Shown piece by piece: positions 44,511-54,031 of a stretch of DNA of 64,000 bases. The stretch spans positions 248,001 to 312,000 of the forward strand of contig NZ_KQ948934.1 in the NCBI RefSeq assembly GCF_001514235.1, written 5' to 3'. Position 1 is the first letter of the stretch, and every line of letters starts with the position of its first letter. The notes beneath the pieces were generated by a model, which ran no database searches, was not told the DNA's origin, and worked only from the letters and a program-made list of their open reading frames with translations. The position numbers were made by a program, and so were the translations under genes. This DNA comes from Streptomyces caeruleatus (GTDB lineage Bacteria; Actinomycetota; Actinomycetes; Streptomycetales; Streptomycetaceae).

Positions 44511-46688
44511 TTGAAACCCCTCACCACCGCCAGCGCGTTCGCCCTCCCGGACCGCCTCTCCCCCAAGGCCGACCCGACCCTGATCGCCGGCGACGAGCAG
44601 CACTTCGCGGCCATCGCGGAGTGCCTCGAACAGTCGATCGCCGAGCTCACCGACCGCCTCGGCGCGGCACGCAGGGCTCCCGGCGGCAAGGGTCAGCAGG
44701 CCATGGACCGGGACATCGAGGTCCACCGGCTGACCGCGCGCCTGCACACCCTGCGCCGCTTCGGCCTGGACCTGTGCCTGGGGCACATGGTCGGCGCGGA
44801 CGGCTCCGAGCCCGTGTACATCGGACGCCTCGGCCTGACGGACAGCACCGGCCGGCGCCTGCTGCTCGACTGGCGCTCCCCGGCCGCCGAGCCGTTCTTC
44901 GGCGCCACCCACGCCAACCCGATGGGGCTGGCCGGACGCCGTCGGTATCGCTGGACCGACGGCCGGATCAGCGACTACTGGGACGAGGTGTTCACCCCGG
45001 ACGGGTTGGCCGGGCATCATGCCGCCCTCGACGACCAGTCCGCCTTCATCGCCAGCCTGGGCAGCGACCGGTCGCCCCGGATGAGGGACGTGCTCGGCAC
45101 GATCCAGGCCGACCAGGACGCCATCATCCGCGCGGGATCCCGGGGTGCCCTCGTCGTCGACGGCGGCCCGGGCACCGGCAAGACCGTCGTCGCCCTGCAC
45201 CGCTCCGCCTACCTCCTCCACGCCGACCCCCGCCTCGGTCACCGCCGCGGCGGCGTGCTCTTCGTCGGCCCGCACCGCCCGTACCTGGCCTACGTCTCCG
45301 ACGTCCTGCCCAGCCTCGGCGAGGAGGGCGTTCAGACCTGCATCCTGCGCGACCTCGTCGCCGAGGGCGCCACGGCGACCGTCGAGGCCGACCCCGAGGT
45401 GGCCCGCCTGAAGTCGTCCGCGGACCTGGTCAGGGCGATCGAGAAGGCCGTCAGGTTCTACGAGGAGCCGCCCACCAAGGGCATGACGGTCACGACCCAC
45501 TGGTCCGACGTCTGGCTGAGCCCGACCGACTGGGCCGTGGCGTTCGACGCGGCGGAACCCGGCACCCCGCACAACGAGGCGCGCCACCAGGTCTGGGAGG
45601 AGCTGCTCACGATCCTGGTGGACAAGCACGAAGGCAATGCCTCGACGCAGGACGGCGAGGTGCCTGCCGACCTGCTGCGGCGGTCGCTGACGCAGAACAG
45701 GGAGCTGCTCACGGCCTTCAGCCGCGCATGGCCACTGCTCGAAGCGGCGGACCTGGTCAGCGACCTGTGGTCGGTACCCGCCTACCTGCGCATGTGCGCT
45801 CCCTGGCTCGGCCGCGACGACGTCCAACGGCTCCAGCGAGCGGCCGCCCACGCCTGGACGGTGTCCGACCTCCCGCTCCTGGACGCGGCGCGGCAGCGGC
45901 TCGGCGACCCGGAGGCGTCACGGCGCAAGCGCCGCCACGAGGCCACTGTCGCCGCCGAACACGAGCGCATGGGCCGCGTCGTCGACGAGCTGCTGGCGGC
46001 CCACACCTACGACGACGGCGAAGGCGTCCTGGTCATGCTGCACGGGCAGGACATGCGCAACTCCCTGGTCGACGACTCGGCCCTGCCCACCGCCGACCCG
46101 GATCTGCTCGCCGGCCCGTTCGCGCACATCGTCGTCGACGAGGCCCAGGAGCTGACCGACGCGGAGTGGCAGATGCTGCTGCTGCGCTGCCCGTCCCGAA
46201 GCCTCACTATCGTCGGCGACCGCGCCCAGGCCAGGCACGGCTTCACGGAGTCGTGGCGGGAACGCCTCGAACGAGTCGGCTTCGACCGCATCGACCTGAC
46301 GTCCCTGAGCATCAACTACCGCACCCCGGAAGAGATCATGACGGCGGCCGAGCCCGTCATCCGCACCGCGCTCCCCGACGCGAACGTACCGACGTCCGTC
46401 CGCAGCTCCGGCATCCCGGTCCTCCATGGTCCCACCACGGACCTCGACGCGATCCTCCGCACCTGGCTCGCCGAGCACACCGAGGGCATCGCCTGCGTGA
46501 TCGGCGCCCCCGACTTCCGCCCGACGGACCGCGTCCAGTCCCTGACCCCAGAGCTGTCGAAGGGCCTGGAGTTCGACCTGGTGATCCTGGTGGACCCTCA
46601 GACCTTCGGCGAGGGTATCCAGGGAGCAGTGGACCGCTACGTGGCGATGACAAGGGCCACCCAGCAGCTGGTCATCCTCACCTCTTGA
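44511..46688 (+). CDS. helR: HelR, helicase-like RNA polymerase protection protein
   Basis: 725 residues. UvrD/HelD-like superfamily 1 protein: an N-terminal coiled coil (about 28-85) that in relatives enters the RNA polymerase secondary channel, Walker A GGPGTGKT at 218-225, Walker B IVVDEAQEL, motif III VGDRAQARH, and a late motif PELSKGLEFDLVILVD. HelR proteins displace rifamycin from RNA polymerase. TTG start at 44511 is the only in-frame candidate behind GGAG; the ATG five bases earlier stops immediately. Downstream of rgt by 131 bases, probably one RAE-induced transcript. Confidence 0.9.
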   Translation: MKPLTTASAFALPDRLSPKADPTLIAGDEQHFAAIAECLEQSIAELTDRLGAARRAPGGKGQQAMDRDIEVHRLTARLHTLRRFGLDLCLGHMVGADGSEPVYIGRLGLTDSTGRRLLLDWRSPAAEPFFGATHANPMGLAGRRRYRWTDGRISDYWDEVFTPDGLAGHHAALDDQSAFIASLGSDRSPRMRDVLGTIQADQDAIIRAGSRGALVVDGGPGTGKTVVALHRSAYLLHADPRLGHRRGGVLFVGPHRPYLAYVSDVLPSLGEEGVQTCILRDLVAEGATATVEADPEVARLKSSADLVRAIEKAVRFYEEPPTKGMTVTTHWSDVWLSPTDWAVAFDAAEPGTPHNEARHQVWEELLTILVDKHEGNASTQDGEVPADLLRRSLTQNRELLTAFSRAWPLLEAADLVSDLWSVPAYLRMCAPWLGRDDVQRLQRAAAHAWTVSDLPLLDAARQRLGDPEASRRKRRHEATVAAEHERMGRVVDELLAAHTYDDGEGVLVMLHGQDMRNSLVDDSALPTADPDLLAGPFAHIVVDEAQELTDAEWQMLLLRCPSRSLTIVGDRAQARHGFTESWRERLERVGFDRIDLTSLSINYRTPEEIMTAAEPVIRTALPDANVPTSVRSSGIPVLHGPTTDLDAILRTWLAEHTEGIACVIGAPDFRPTDRVQSLTPELSKGLEFDLVILVDPQTFGEGIQGAVDRYVAMTRATQQLVILTS

Positions 46689-46705
46689 GAGGCGGTGGGT
46701 GCGGC

Positions 46706-46782
46706 TACCCAGGGGCGCGGGGCTGTATCGATGTGCGGCTCCGCCGCGTGGGCGCGCCCAGCCCCAACGAACCCGCACCCGC
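46706..46782. repeat. Dispersed intergenic repeat (class 2), copy 3
   Basis: GGGGCGCGGGGCTGTATC, GCGGCTCCGCCGCGTGGG and CGCGCCCAGCCCCAACG in order, the same design as 9328-9400 and 25068-25135. It fills the gap between convergent helR and the RNA helicase gene and probably terminates one or both. Confidence 0.55.
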
Positions 46783-46793
46783 CCACGAACCCC

Positions 46794-49601
46794 TCACCCC
46801 ACCGACGAATAGGCGACAACCCCCCGCAGCAACCCCTCAACAGCCTTACGCGCACTCTTGGCCACCGTCGAGCCCTCCACAGGAGAAGCCGCCGCGATCT
46901 GCCCCAGCACATCGATCACCTGCTTGCACCACCGCACGAAGTCCCCGGCCGGCATCTCCGCCTCACGCAGCACCTCGTCGAGCCCCGAGCCGCTGGCCCA
47001 CATGTACGCGGCCCAGGCGAACCCGAGATCCGGCTCACGCTGCCCGACCCCTTCGCTCTGCGTGATCCGGAAGTCCTCCTCAAGGGCGTCGAGCCGCCCC
47101 CAGATCCGCACCATCTCACCGAGCGCGGCCTTAGCCTTGCCCGACGGCAGCTTCGGGGCCATCGCGTCGTCCCCGACCCGCGCCTCGTACACCAACGCCG
47201 AGACGCAGGCGGCCAGTTCGGCCGGGCCGAGGCCCTCCCACACCCGTTCCCGCAGGCACTCGCTGGCCAGCAGGTCGAGTTCGCCGTACAGCCGGGCGAG
47301 CCGCTTGCCGTGCTCGGTGACCTCGTCGCCGCGCAGATAGTCCAGCTCGGTCAGCAGCGCGACGATGCGGTCAAACGTACGGGCGATCGTGTTCGTACGG
47401 CCTTCGATACGACGCTCCAGCTGCGAGGTGTCCCGCAGCAGCCGGTGGTAGCGCTCGGCCCAACGGGCGTGGTCCTCACGGTCGTTGCAGCCATGGCAGG
47501 GGTGGGCGCGGATGTCCTTGCGCAGGCGGGCGATCTCCCGGTCGTCCGCCGCCTGGGAGCGCCGCTTGCGGTGCCGCTCCGGCGGGATGTGCCCCGCCTT
47601 GGTGCGCAGCGCGGAGGCGAGGTCCCGACGGGACTGCGGGGAGCGCGGGTTGAAGGACTTGGGGATCCGCATCCGCTCCAACGCCTCGACGGGCACCGGG
47701 AAGTCCATCGACGCCAGCCGCTTGACCTGCCGTTCCGCGGTCAGGACCAGCGGGCGCGGGCCGTCGTGGTGCTCGAAGCCGCGGTGGCCGTTGGACCGCC
47801 CGGCGGGCAGCCCGGGGTCCAGCACCAGCGCGAGGCCGGCGTACTTGCCCGTCGGCACATGGATGACGTCGCCCGGCTTGAGCTTCTCCAGCGCGACCGC
47901 GGCCTCCGCACGCCGCTGCGCCGCACCCTCGCGGGCCAACTCGGTCTCGCGGTCCTTGAGTTCACGGCGCAGTCGCGCGTACTCCTCGAAGTTCCCGAGG
48001 TGGCAGGTCATGGACTCCTTGTAGCCCTCCAGCCCCTCCTCGTTGCGCTGCACCTGCCGGGAGATCCCGACGACCGACTTGTCGGCCTGGAACTGCGCGA
48101 ACGACGTCTCCAGCAGTTCGCGCGAACGGTGCCGGCCGAACTGCTCGACCAGGTTGACCGCCATGTTGTACGACGGCTTGAAGCTGGACTTCAGCGGGTA
48201 CGTGCGCGTGCCGGCCAGCCCGGCGAGGTGCTCGGGGCTGGAACCGCGCTGCCAGAGCACCACGGCGTGGCCCTCGACATCGATGCCGCGGCGGCCCGCA
48301 CGGCCGGTCAGCTGCGTGTACTCGCCGGGGGTGATGTCGGCGTGCTGCTCGCCGTTCCACTTGACGAGCTTCTCCAACACCACCGACCGGGCGGGCATGT
48401 TGATGCCCAGCGCCAGCGTCTCGGTGGCGAACACGGCCTTCACCAGACCTCGGACGAACAGCTCCTCGACGACCTCCTTGAAGGTCGGCAGCATGCCCGC
48501 GTGGTGTGCGGCTATACCGCGCTCCAGACCTTCCAGCCACTCGTAGTAGCCGAGTACATGCAGGTCCTCGGAGGGGATGGCGGCGGTGCGCTCCTCCACG
48601 AGGGCACGCACCTTCTCCCGCGCCTCGTCGTCGTTCAGCCTGAGCCCGGCGTACAGGCACTGCTGTACGGCGGCCTCGCACGCGGCGCGGCTGAAGATGA
48701 AGGTGATCGCGGGCAGCAGCCCCTCGGCGTCGAGGCGTTCGATGACCTCGGGCCGTCCCGGCGTCCACACCCGGGACCGCTGTCTACGCTCCCGCTCTCG
48801 ATCGGCCTCCCGCATCGCACGCCCACGCCTGCGGTCCTGGTACGACGGCCGGGTGGCCTCCATCCGGGCCAGCCGCATGAGGTCGGGGTTGACGGCCTTC
48901 TTGCTGCCCTCGCCCTCCTCGAACAGGTCGTACATCCGACGTCCGGCGAGCACGTGCTGGAACAGCGGTACGGGCCGGTGCTCGGAGACGATCACCTCGG
49001 TGTCGCCGCGGACGGTGTCGAGCCAGTCGCCGAACTCCTCGGCGTTGGACACGGTCGCCGACAGTGAGACGAGGGTGACGGACTCGGGGAGGTGGATGAT
49101 CACCTCTTCCCATACGGCGCCGCGGAAGCGGTCGGAGAGGTAGTGCACCTCGTCCATGACCACATAGCCGAGGCCGAGGAGGGTCTGCGAGCCGGCGTAC
49201 AGCATGTTCCGCAGGACCTCGGTCGTCATCACGACCACCGGGGCGTCGGAGTTGATGCTGTTGTCGCCGGTGAGCAGACCGACCACGCCGTCGCCGTAAC
49301 GGCGGCACAGGTCGGCGTACTTCTGGTTCGACAGCGCCTTGATGGGTGTCGTGTAGAAGCACTTCTTGCCCTGCATCAGGGCGAGGTGGACGGCGAACTC
49401 GCCGACGATCGTCTTGCCGGAGCCGGTGGGCGCGGCCACCAGAACGCCCTTGCCCGCCTCGAGCGCCTGGCAGGCCTCGATCTGGAAGGGGTCGAGGCCG
49501 AAGTCGTACATCTCGCGGAAGGAGGCGAGCGCGGTGGCCTGCTCGGCAGCGCGCCTGCGTGCTGCCGCGTACCGCTCGGCCGGTGAGAGGTCCTCTGTCA
49601 T
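46794..49601 (-). CDS. Ski2-like DExH RNA helicase (HelY-like)
   Basis: 935 residues from ATG at 49601. Motif I APTGSGKT, II MDEVHY (DEVH), III SLSATVSN, then the C-terminal RecA domain with ALGINMPARSVVLEKL and QLTGRAGRRGID. After the helicase core come the Ski2/Mtr4-like arch and ratchet regions, with the actinobacterial insertion HPCHGCNDREDHARWAERY (two cysteines, two histidines). Related to mycobacterial HelY; likely in RNA processing or decay. Separate from the tat genes (160 bases, with a terminator between). The frame extends 20 residues upstream without ribosome site. Confidence 0.95.
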   Translation of the reverse strand: MTEDLSPAERYAAARRRAAEQATALASFREMYDFGLDPFQIEACQALEAGKGVLVAAPTGSGKTIVGEFAVHLALMQGKKCFYTTPIKALSNQKYADLCRRYGDGVVGLLTGDNSINSDAPVVVMTTEVLRNMLYAGSQTLLGLGYVVMDEVHYLSDRFRGAVWEEVIIHLPESVTLVSLSATVSNAEEFGDWLDTVRGDTEVIVSEHRPVPLFQHVLAGRRMYDLFEEGEGSKKAVNPDLMRLARMEATRPSYQDRRRGRAMREADRERERRQRSRVWTPGRPEVIERLDAEGLLPAITFIFSRAACEAAVQQCLYAGLRLNDDEAREKVRALVEERTAAIPSEDLHVLGYYEWLEGLERGIAAHHAGMLPTFKEVVEELFVRGLVKAVFATETLALGINMPARSVVLEKLVKWNGEQHADITPGEYTQLTGRAGRRGIDVEGHAVVLWQRGSSPEHLAGLAGTRTYPLKSSFKPSYNMAVNLVEQFGRHRSRELLETSFAQFQADKSVVGISRQVQRNEEGLEGYKESMTCHLGNFEEYARLRRELKDRETELAREGAAQRRAEAAVALEKLKPGDVIHVPTGKYAGLALVLDPGLPAGRSNGHRGFEHHDGPRPLVLTAERQVKRLASMDFPVPVEALERMRIPKSFNPRSPQSRRDLASALRTKAGHIPPERHRKRRSQAADDREIARLRKDIRAHPCHGCNDREDHARWAERYHRLLRDTSQLERRIEGRTNTIARTFDRIVALLTELDYLRGDEVTEHGKRLARLYGELDLLASECLRERVWEGLGPAELAACVSALVYEARVGDDAMAPKLPSGKAKAALGEMVRIWGRLDALEEDFRITQSEGVGQREPDLGFAWAAYMWASGSGLDEVLREAEMPAGDFVRWCKQVIDVLGQIAAASPVEGSTVAKSARKAVEGLLRGVVAYSSVG

Positions 49602-49705
49602 CGTGCTTTCGAGCGTACCGGGCGCCACTGACAACAGGACGATCATTATCCGGATCGGCACTCGTCGGACCCGGGATCCCCGCAGCTCACGGCCGCACAG
49701 CGAAA

Positions 49706-49739
49706 GCGGCCGGGTGCGCCCCGTAGGCGCCCCGGCCGC
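49706..49739 (-). terminator. Terminator after tatC
   Basis: Hairpin GCGGCCGGG(T)GCGCC / GGCGCCCCGGCCGC with one bulged base, 23 bases beyond the tatC stop on the minus strand. Confidence 0.75.
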
Positions 49740-49761
49740 ATCCGTCTCAGGACGGCTGTGC

Positions 49762-50688
49762 TCAGGTCACGTCGTCGTAGCCGTTGACCCGCTCCGTGCT
49801 CGCCTGCTCGGGCAGCGCCCGGCTCGCGGAGACGGTCTCGACCTCGTCGATGCTCTCGGGGGTCAGATCGAGGTCGGAGGCCTCGTCGTCGTCCAGCTCG
49901 GCGTCGGGGTTGTTATGACGGCGCCGTCGGTCGTTGAGCAGGGAGATGGCGACCGCGATGAAGTACAGGACGATGATCGGGCCTGCGAGGGCCATCATTC
50001 CGACGGGGTCGGTCGTGGGTGTGGCGACCGCGCCGAAGATGAACACCCCCATGACGACACCGCGCCACCAGCCGATCATGCGGCGGCCCGAGACGATGCC
50101 GACCATGTTCAGCATGATGAGCAGCAGGGGCAGCTCGAAGGCAAGGCCGAAGATCAGCACCATCCGGATGGTGAAGTCGAGGACCTCGTCCAGCGAGAGG
50201 ATGTTGGCCGATCCCCCGGGCGTGAGACTGAGCAGCACCTTCACGCTGACCGGGAGGATGACGTACGCCAGGTAGGCGCCGCCCGCGAACAGCGGAACCG
50301 CGGCCGAGACGAAGATGTACGTGTACTTCTTCTCGTTCTTGTGCAGTCCGGGCGCGATGAAGGCCCACAGCTGGTAGAGCCACATGGGGCTGGAGACGAC
50401 AAGGCCGGCCATGAGGCTCACCTTGATCGTCGTGGTGAACGGCGACGTCAGCGTGTTGAAGGACACGATGGCGCAGTTGCCGCCGTCGCTGTTCGCCAGG
50501 TTCTCGCACTTCGGCACCGGGTCGGCGAGGAACTGCATGAGCTGTTCGCTGTAGAACGCAGCCACGATCATCACGATGATGATCGCGATGACAGCCTTGG
50601 TGAGCCGGTTGCGGAGCTCACGAAGGTGTTCCACGAGGGGCATCCGCCCCTCGGGATCCTTCTCCTTCTTGCGGGCAGACTTCAGCAA
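49762..50688 (-). CDS. tatC: Twin-arginine translocase subunit TatC
   Basis: 308 residues, six transmembrane helices, with the N-terminal MPLVEHLRELRNRL signal-binding motif and the first periplasmic loop. FxxExP-like FELPLLLIMLNMVGIV and PTTDPVGMMALAGPIIVLYF are conserved TatC parts. The long acidic cytoplasmic tail (DAELDDDEASDLDL) is typical of Streptomyces. TTG start at 50688; an internal ATG (MPLVEH) is less likely. 47 bases after tatA; exports folded proteins with TatA/TatB. Confidence 0.97.
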   Translation of the reverse strand: MLKSARKKEKDPEGRMPLVEHLRELRNRLTKAVIAIIIVMIVAAFYSEQLMQFLADPVPKCENLANSDGGNCAIVSFNTLTSPFTTTIKVSLMAGLVVSSPMWLYQLWAFIAPGLHKNEKKYTYIFVSAAVPLFAGGAYLAYVILPVSVKVLLSLTPGGSANILSLDEVLDFTIRMVLIFGLAFELPLLLIMLNMVGIVSGRRMIGWWRGVVMGVFIFGAVATPTTDPVGMMALAGPIIVLYFIAVAISLLNDRRRRHNNPDAELDDDEASDLDLTPESIDEVETVSASRALPEQASTERVNGYDDVT

Positions 50689-50735
50689 CCCACGTTCCCA
50701 TCTCGTGCGGCGGGCCGGAGGTCACCGGCCCTGCG

Positions 50736-51023
50736 TCAGCGCTTCGTGGTGTCCGTCGGCTCGTTGACCGGGCGAGCGTTCGTCGCGTCGCCGGGGGCGG
50801 CCTGGATGATGCGCTGGGCGGGGGGCTGCTGGTCGCCGGTGTTGTTCGGCGGGTCGGCGGGGGCGGCGGACTTGTCGTCGTCCTTCATCGCCTTGGCCTC
50901 GCTCTTGAGGATGCGGGCCGACTTGCCGAGGGAACGGGCCATGTCCGGGAGCTTCTTGGCGCCGAACAGCAGGATGATGACTACGAGGATCAGAATGATC
51001 TCGGTGGGGCCGAGCCTACCCAT
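50736..51023 (-). CDS. tatA: Twin-arginine translocase subunit TatA
   Basis: 95 residues: MGRLGPTEIILILVVIILLFGAKKLP is split here into a short periplasmic start, the membrane helix and the FG-KLP hinge, followed by the amphipathic helix MARSLGKSARILKSEAK and an acidic, proline-rich tail. Forms the translocation pore; tatC follows. Confidence 0.97.
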   Translation of the reverse strand: MGRLGPTEIILILVVIILLFGAKKLPDMARSLGKSARILKSEAKAMKDDDKSAAPADPPNNTGDQQPPAQRIIQAAPGDATNARPVNEPTDTTKR

Positions 51024-51280
51024 AGCTGTATACCTTCTTCACCGAGGCGACATGGTCCGATTACCCGGCAGGTCGGACATTCATCCGACCACCGTGCTGC
51101 CAGGGATCGTAACGCTCAGGGGTGAACGCGAGACAATCCCTGTGCATACTCCCAGTCCGCGGACCCGCGCCTCGCTCTCGGGCCGCAATCCGCAGCGTAC
51201 CTGCCGGGGGCGGCAAGTTGACAGGGCGAAGTGGCCCAAAACGCACGCGACGCGGCTCTCACACCGAATCCTTGAGCGAA

Positions 51281-51475
51281 CTACAGCGAGTCCACAGCCC
51301 GTGCCGCGCTCGCGGTCGCCCGTTCCAGGTCCTCAGCCGCCCTGCTGATGCGTCGCGCGGAGTCCGTGACCTGTCGGCCGAGGCGCTGGGCCTCCAGGAA
51401 GACCCGCACGGCGAGCACACCGAGCACCACGAGACCCAGAAAACCCACAGCTACCGCGAACATCGGCCAGAACAT
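51281..51475 (-). CDS. Small single-pass membrane protein with coiled-coil tail
   Basis: 64 residues: MFWPMFAVAVGFLGLVVLGVL membrane helix at the N-terminus, then a charged amphipathic helix (RRISRAAEDLERATASAAR). Found at this position in other Streptomyces between pafBC and tatA as I recall; no function known. Twenty bases after the zinc-ribbon gene, so probably co-transcribed. Confidence 0.7.
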   Translation of the reverse strand: MFWPMFAVAVGFLGLVVLGVLAVRVFLEAQRLGRQVTDSARRISRAAEDLERATASAARAVDSL

Positions 51476-51495
51476 GACGCCGAGCCTAGACCGTC

Positions 51496-51789
51496 CTACA
51501 GCGCGGAGTGCAGCCGCAGGGTGCTGACCCCGCCGCCCGTCAGCAGCTCGACGATCCGCTCCCCCGCCGGCTTGCGGACGGACGCGCCGCACTCGGGGCA
51601 GGTGAAGGAGTAGAACGTCGTACGGCTGGTCGCGCCAATGGCGAGTCGAAGGTCGCTCGCGGTGAGTTCGAAACGGCCCCGGCAGTCCGGGCAGCCCGCC
51701 CTGAACACCACCGGGGAGACGCTTCTCATCCCGGCGAACGCGGACGCCACCGTCATCTCCCGCACCCCGGACGTCGCCGACTCGCTCAA
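51496..51789 (-). CDS. Zinc-ribbon protein of unknown function
   Basis: 97 residues from a TTG at 51789 (GGAG eight bases upstream); the conserved part begins near MRSVSPVVFRAGC, so a start at that internal ATG is possible. Two C-x-x-C pairs (GCPDCRG and TCPECGA) about 35 residues apart make a zinc ribbon. No catalytic motif. Sits between pafC and the small membrane protein gene, same strand. Confidence 0.7.
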   Translation of the reverse strand: MSESATSGVREMTVASAFAGMRSVSPVVFRAGCPDCRGRFELTASDLRLAIGATSRTTFYSFTCPECGASVRKPAGERIVELLTGGGVSTLRLHSAL

Positions 51790-51858
51790 AGTCCTGCTCC
51801 CGCCTGTCGCACCACTTGTCCAACTGACTGCCGAGCCGCCCGTCCCACCAGGCCTGTG

Positions 51859-52887
51859 CTACTGCCCGTCCGGCACCGAGTGCGCCCCGTGAGCGCCGTG
51901 CGCCTCGACCCCGTCGTACGCCGCCAGCGCCTCGCGGGCCGCCTGCCGGGCACTGTCGGCCAGCTCGGGCGGCGAGACGATACGGCCGTCTCGTCCGAGT
52001 CTGAGCGCCAGGCGCCGCAGCGACGCGGGGTCGGGGGTGCGCAGAGTGATACGCAGCCCGCCGTCCGCCAGCTCATCGGCGCTGTCGTGCGGGTAGTACT
52101 CGGCGACCCAGCGGCCGCCCGGCCCGACCTCGACGACGACCTCGGGATCCTCAGCGGCGGGCTGCACCAGCCCCTCCGACAGATCCCGCAGCTCGATCTC
52201 GGGCGGCGCGGACGGCTCGTCCAGGATCTTGATCTCGGCGACCCGGTCGAGCCGGAAGGTACGGCGCGCCTCGGAGCGCCGGCACCAGGCCTCGACGTAG
52301 GTGTGCCCGACGCTGACCAGGCGGATCGGGTCGATCTCGCGCTCGGTGACCTCGTCACGCGCGGGCGAGTAGTAGCGGATCCACAGCCGGCGCCGCTCGG
52401 AGATCGCCCGGTCGACGTCGGCGAAGACACCGCCCTCGGCCTCGAACGTCACCGACAGCCGGGAGCTGGCGCCGGCCGCCTCCCCGGCCGCGGTCTCCAC
52501 CTTGGCGGTCGCCCGCAGCAGCGCCTGCCGGTCGCTCTCGCGCAGCCCGGGCAGCGTGGACACCGCCCGGGCGGCCACCAGCAGCGCGGTGGCCTCGTCG
52601 GCGGCGAGCCGCAGCGGCTCGGCCGCCTCTGCCGCCAGGGCGGCCGGGTTGTGCCACCAGATGCGCTCGCCGTCGGTGTCGATGTCGAGGAGGTCGCCGC
52701 CGCGGAAGCTGGTGCCGCACATGGGCAGCACGTCGAGGTCCGAGACCAGCTCGTCCTCGGAGATCCCGAAGGCACGCGCGACGTCCTCGACGCGGGCACC
52801 GGGGCGCTCCCTCAGATACGTCACCAGGGAGAGCATCCGCCGGGTCTGGTCGATGGCGTTGACGGGCCGAACCGGTTTGCCTGCCAC
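51859..52887 (-). CDS. pafC: WYL-domain transcriptional regulator PafC
   Basis: 342 residues from the GTG at 52887 (GGAGCG seven bases upstream). An N-terminal winged helix (RRMLSLVTYLRERPGARVEDVARAFG is split around residues 15-40) is followed by the WYL domain (RRRLWIRYYSPARDE, VSVGHTYVEAWCRRSEARRTFRLDRV) and a C-terminal extension. PafB and PafC form a heterodimer that activates DNA-repair genes in the LexA-independent response of actinobacteria. 19 bases after pafB. Confidence 0.93.
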   Translation of the reverse strand: MAGKPVRPVNAIDQTRRMLSLVTYLRERPGARVEDVARAFGISEDELVSDLDVLPMCGTSFRGGDLLDIDTDGERIWWHNPAALAAEAAEPLRLAADEATALLVAARAVSTLPGLRESDRQALLRATAKVETAAGEAAGASSRLSVTFEAEGGVFADVDRAISERRRLWIRYYSPARDEVTEREIDPIRLVSVGHTYVEAWCRRSEARRTFRLDRVAEIKILDEPSAPPEIELRDLSEGLVQPAAEDPEVVVEVGPGGRWVAEYYPHDSADELADGGLRITLRTPDPASLRRLALRLGRDGRIVSPPELADSARQAAREALAAYDGVEAHGAHGAHSVPDGQ

Positions 52888-52906
52888 TGTGTCGCTCCGC
52901 TCCCCC

Positions 52907-53860
52907 TCAGCCCTTGGCCACGGCACGCAGCCGGTCCACCACGTCGGCCCGCAGCTCCGCGGGCTCCAGGACCACCACATCCGGCCCGAACTCCACCAGC
53001 CACGCGTCAAGCCCGTGGCCGTACGGAATCTCCAACTCGTCCCAGCCGTCTCCGAGTTCCCGCACCGCCGTGGCCTTCGCCCGAAGGGGGTAGCCCGCGT
53101 CCGTGCGCAGCCGGATCAGCGCGGAGCGGTCGGCGGTCTCCCCCGCCCAACTCGCCACGGTCTCCCGCACGGTGACGACATCAGGGATTGGAGCGGTGAA
53201 CCGCGCGCCCCGCGAACGCACCTTGCCCGTGATCCGGGACAGTCTGAACACCCGCTCGGCACCACGGTCGCGGTCCCAGCCCGCCAGATACCAGTGGCCG
53301 CGCCAGCACTCCAGCGCCCATGGCTCGACATGCCGGGGTTCGGGCCGGGCGGCGGTGGCCTTGCGGTAGTCGAAGAGGACGGGACGGCGGTCGCGGCAGG
53401 CCAGCATCAGCGGCTCGAACGCGGCCTCGTGCACCGGGATCCGGGGCTCCAGCGCGCCGTGCGCCTCGTACGGGTCGACGTCCTCGGGCAGCCCGGCCGC
53501 GCGCAGCTTCTGCAGGGCGCCGCTGGCCGCGCCCGCGAGCCGGACCTGCTGCCACACCTTCGCGGCCAGCCCCAGCGCTGCGGCCTCCTCGGCGTCCAGC
53601 GTGATGGGCGGCAGCCGGTTGCTGTCCCGGCGGGCCAGATAGCCGACCTCGCCGTCCAGGTTCTCCACGGTCTCGATGACCAGGCCGAGCTCGCGCAGGT
53701 CGTCCTTGTCGCGCTCGAACATCCGGTTGAAGGAGTCGTCGGAGCCGGCCTCCAGATAGGCCTCGATGGACTCACGCAGCTCGCGCTTGCTCAGCGGCCG
53801 CCGCGTCCCGAGCAGACACAGCGCCAGGTTCATGAGCCGCTCGGCCTTGGCAATGGCCAT
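52907..53860 (-). CDS. pafB: WYL-domain transcriptional regulator PafB
   Basis: 317 residues, MAIAKAERLMNLALCLLGTRRPLSKRELRESI at the start (winged helix, split over two helices), then the WYL domain (RRPVLFDYRKA, WRGHWYLAGWDRDRGAERVFRLSRI). Partner of PafC downstream. Linked, as usual, to pafA and the Pup-proteasome genes, although the two FKBP genes lie between. Confidence 0.93.
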   Translation of the reverse strand: MAIAKAERLMNLALCLLGTRRPLSKRELRESIEAYLEAGSDDSFNRMFERDKDDLRELGLVIETVENLDGEVGYLARRDSNRLPPITLDAEEAAALGLAAKVWQQVRLAGAASGALQKLRAAGLPEDVDPYEAHGALEPRIPVHEAAFEPLMLACRDRRPVLFDYRKATAARPEPRHVEPWALECWRGHWYLAGWDRDRGAERVFRLSRITGKVRSRGARFTAPIPDVVTVRETVASWAGETADRSALIRLRTDAGYPLRAKATAVRELGDGWDELEIPYGHGLDAWLVEFGPDVVVLEPAELRADVVDRLRAVAKG

Positions 53861-53934
53861 CGACGCCCTTCGCCTTCCCTATGGTGCTTACGGACGATGA
53901 CCGTACCGCTCCGCGGTGGCCTGGCAAAAGCCGA

Positions 53935-53962
53935 GGGCCCATGCCCGGACAGGCATGGGCCC
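53935..53962 (-). terminator. Terminator after the first FKBP gene
   Basis: Perfect eleven-base stem GGGCCCATGCC/GGCATGGGCCC with a six-base loop, between the FKBP stop (54032) and pafB start (53860) on the minus strand. An adjacent direct repeat CGTACGCCGATC occurs twice near 53982-54008. Confidence 0.8.
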
Positions 53963-54031
53963 CACGCAGTCGGGTCCGGTCGTACGCCGATCAGCCGTAC
54001 GCCGATCGGAAGCGACCGCGGGACACGACGA

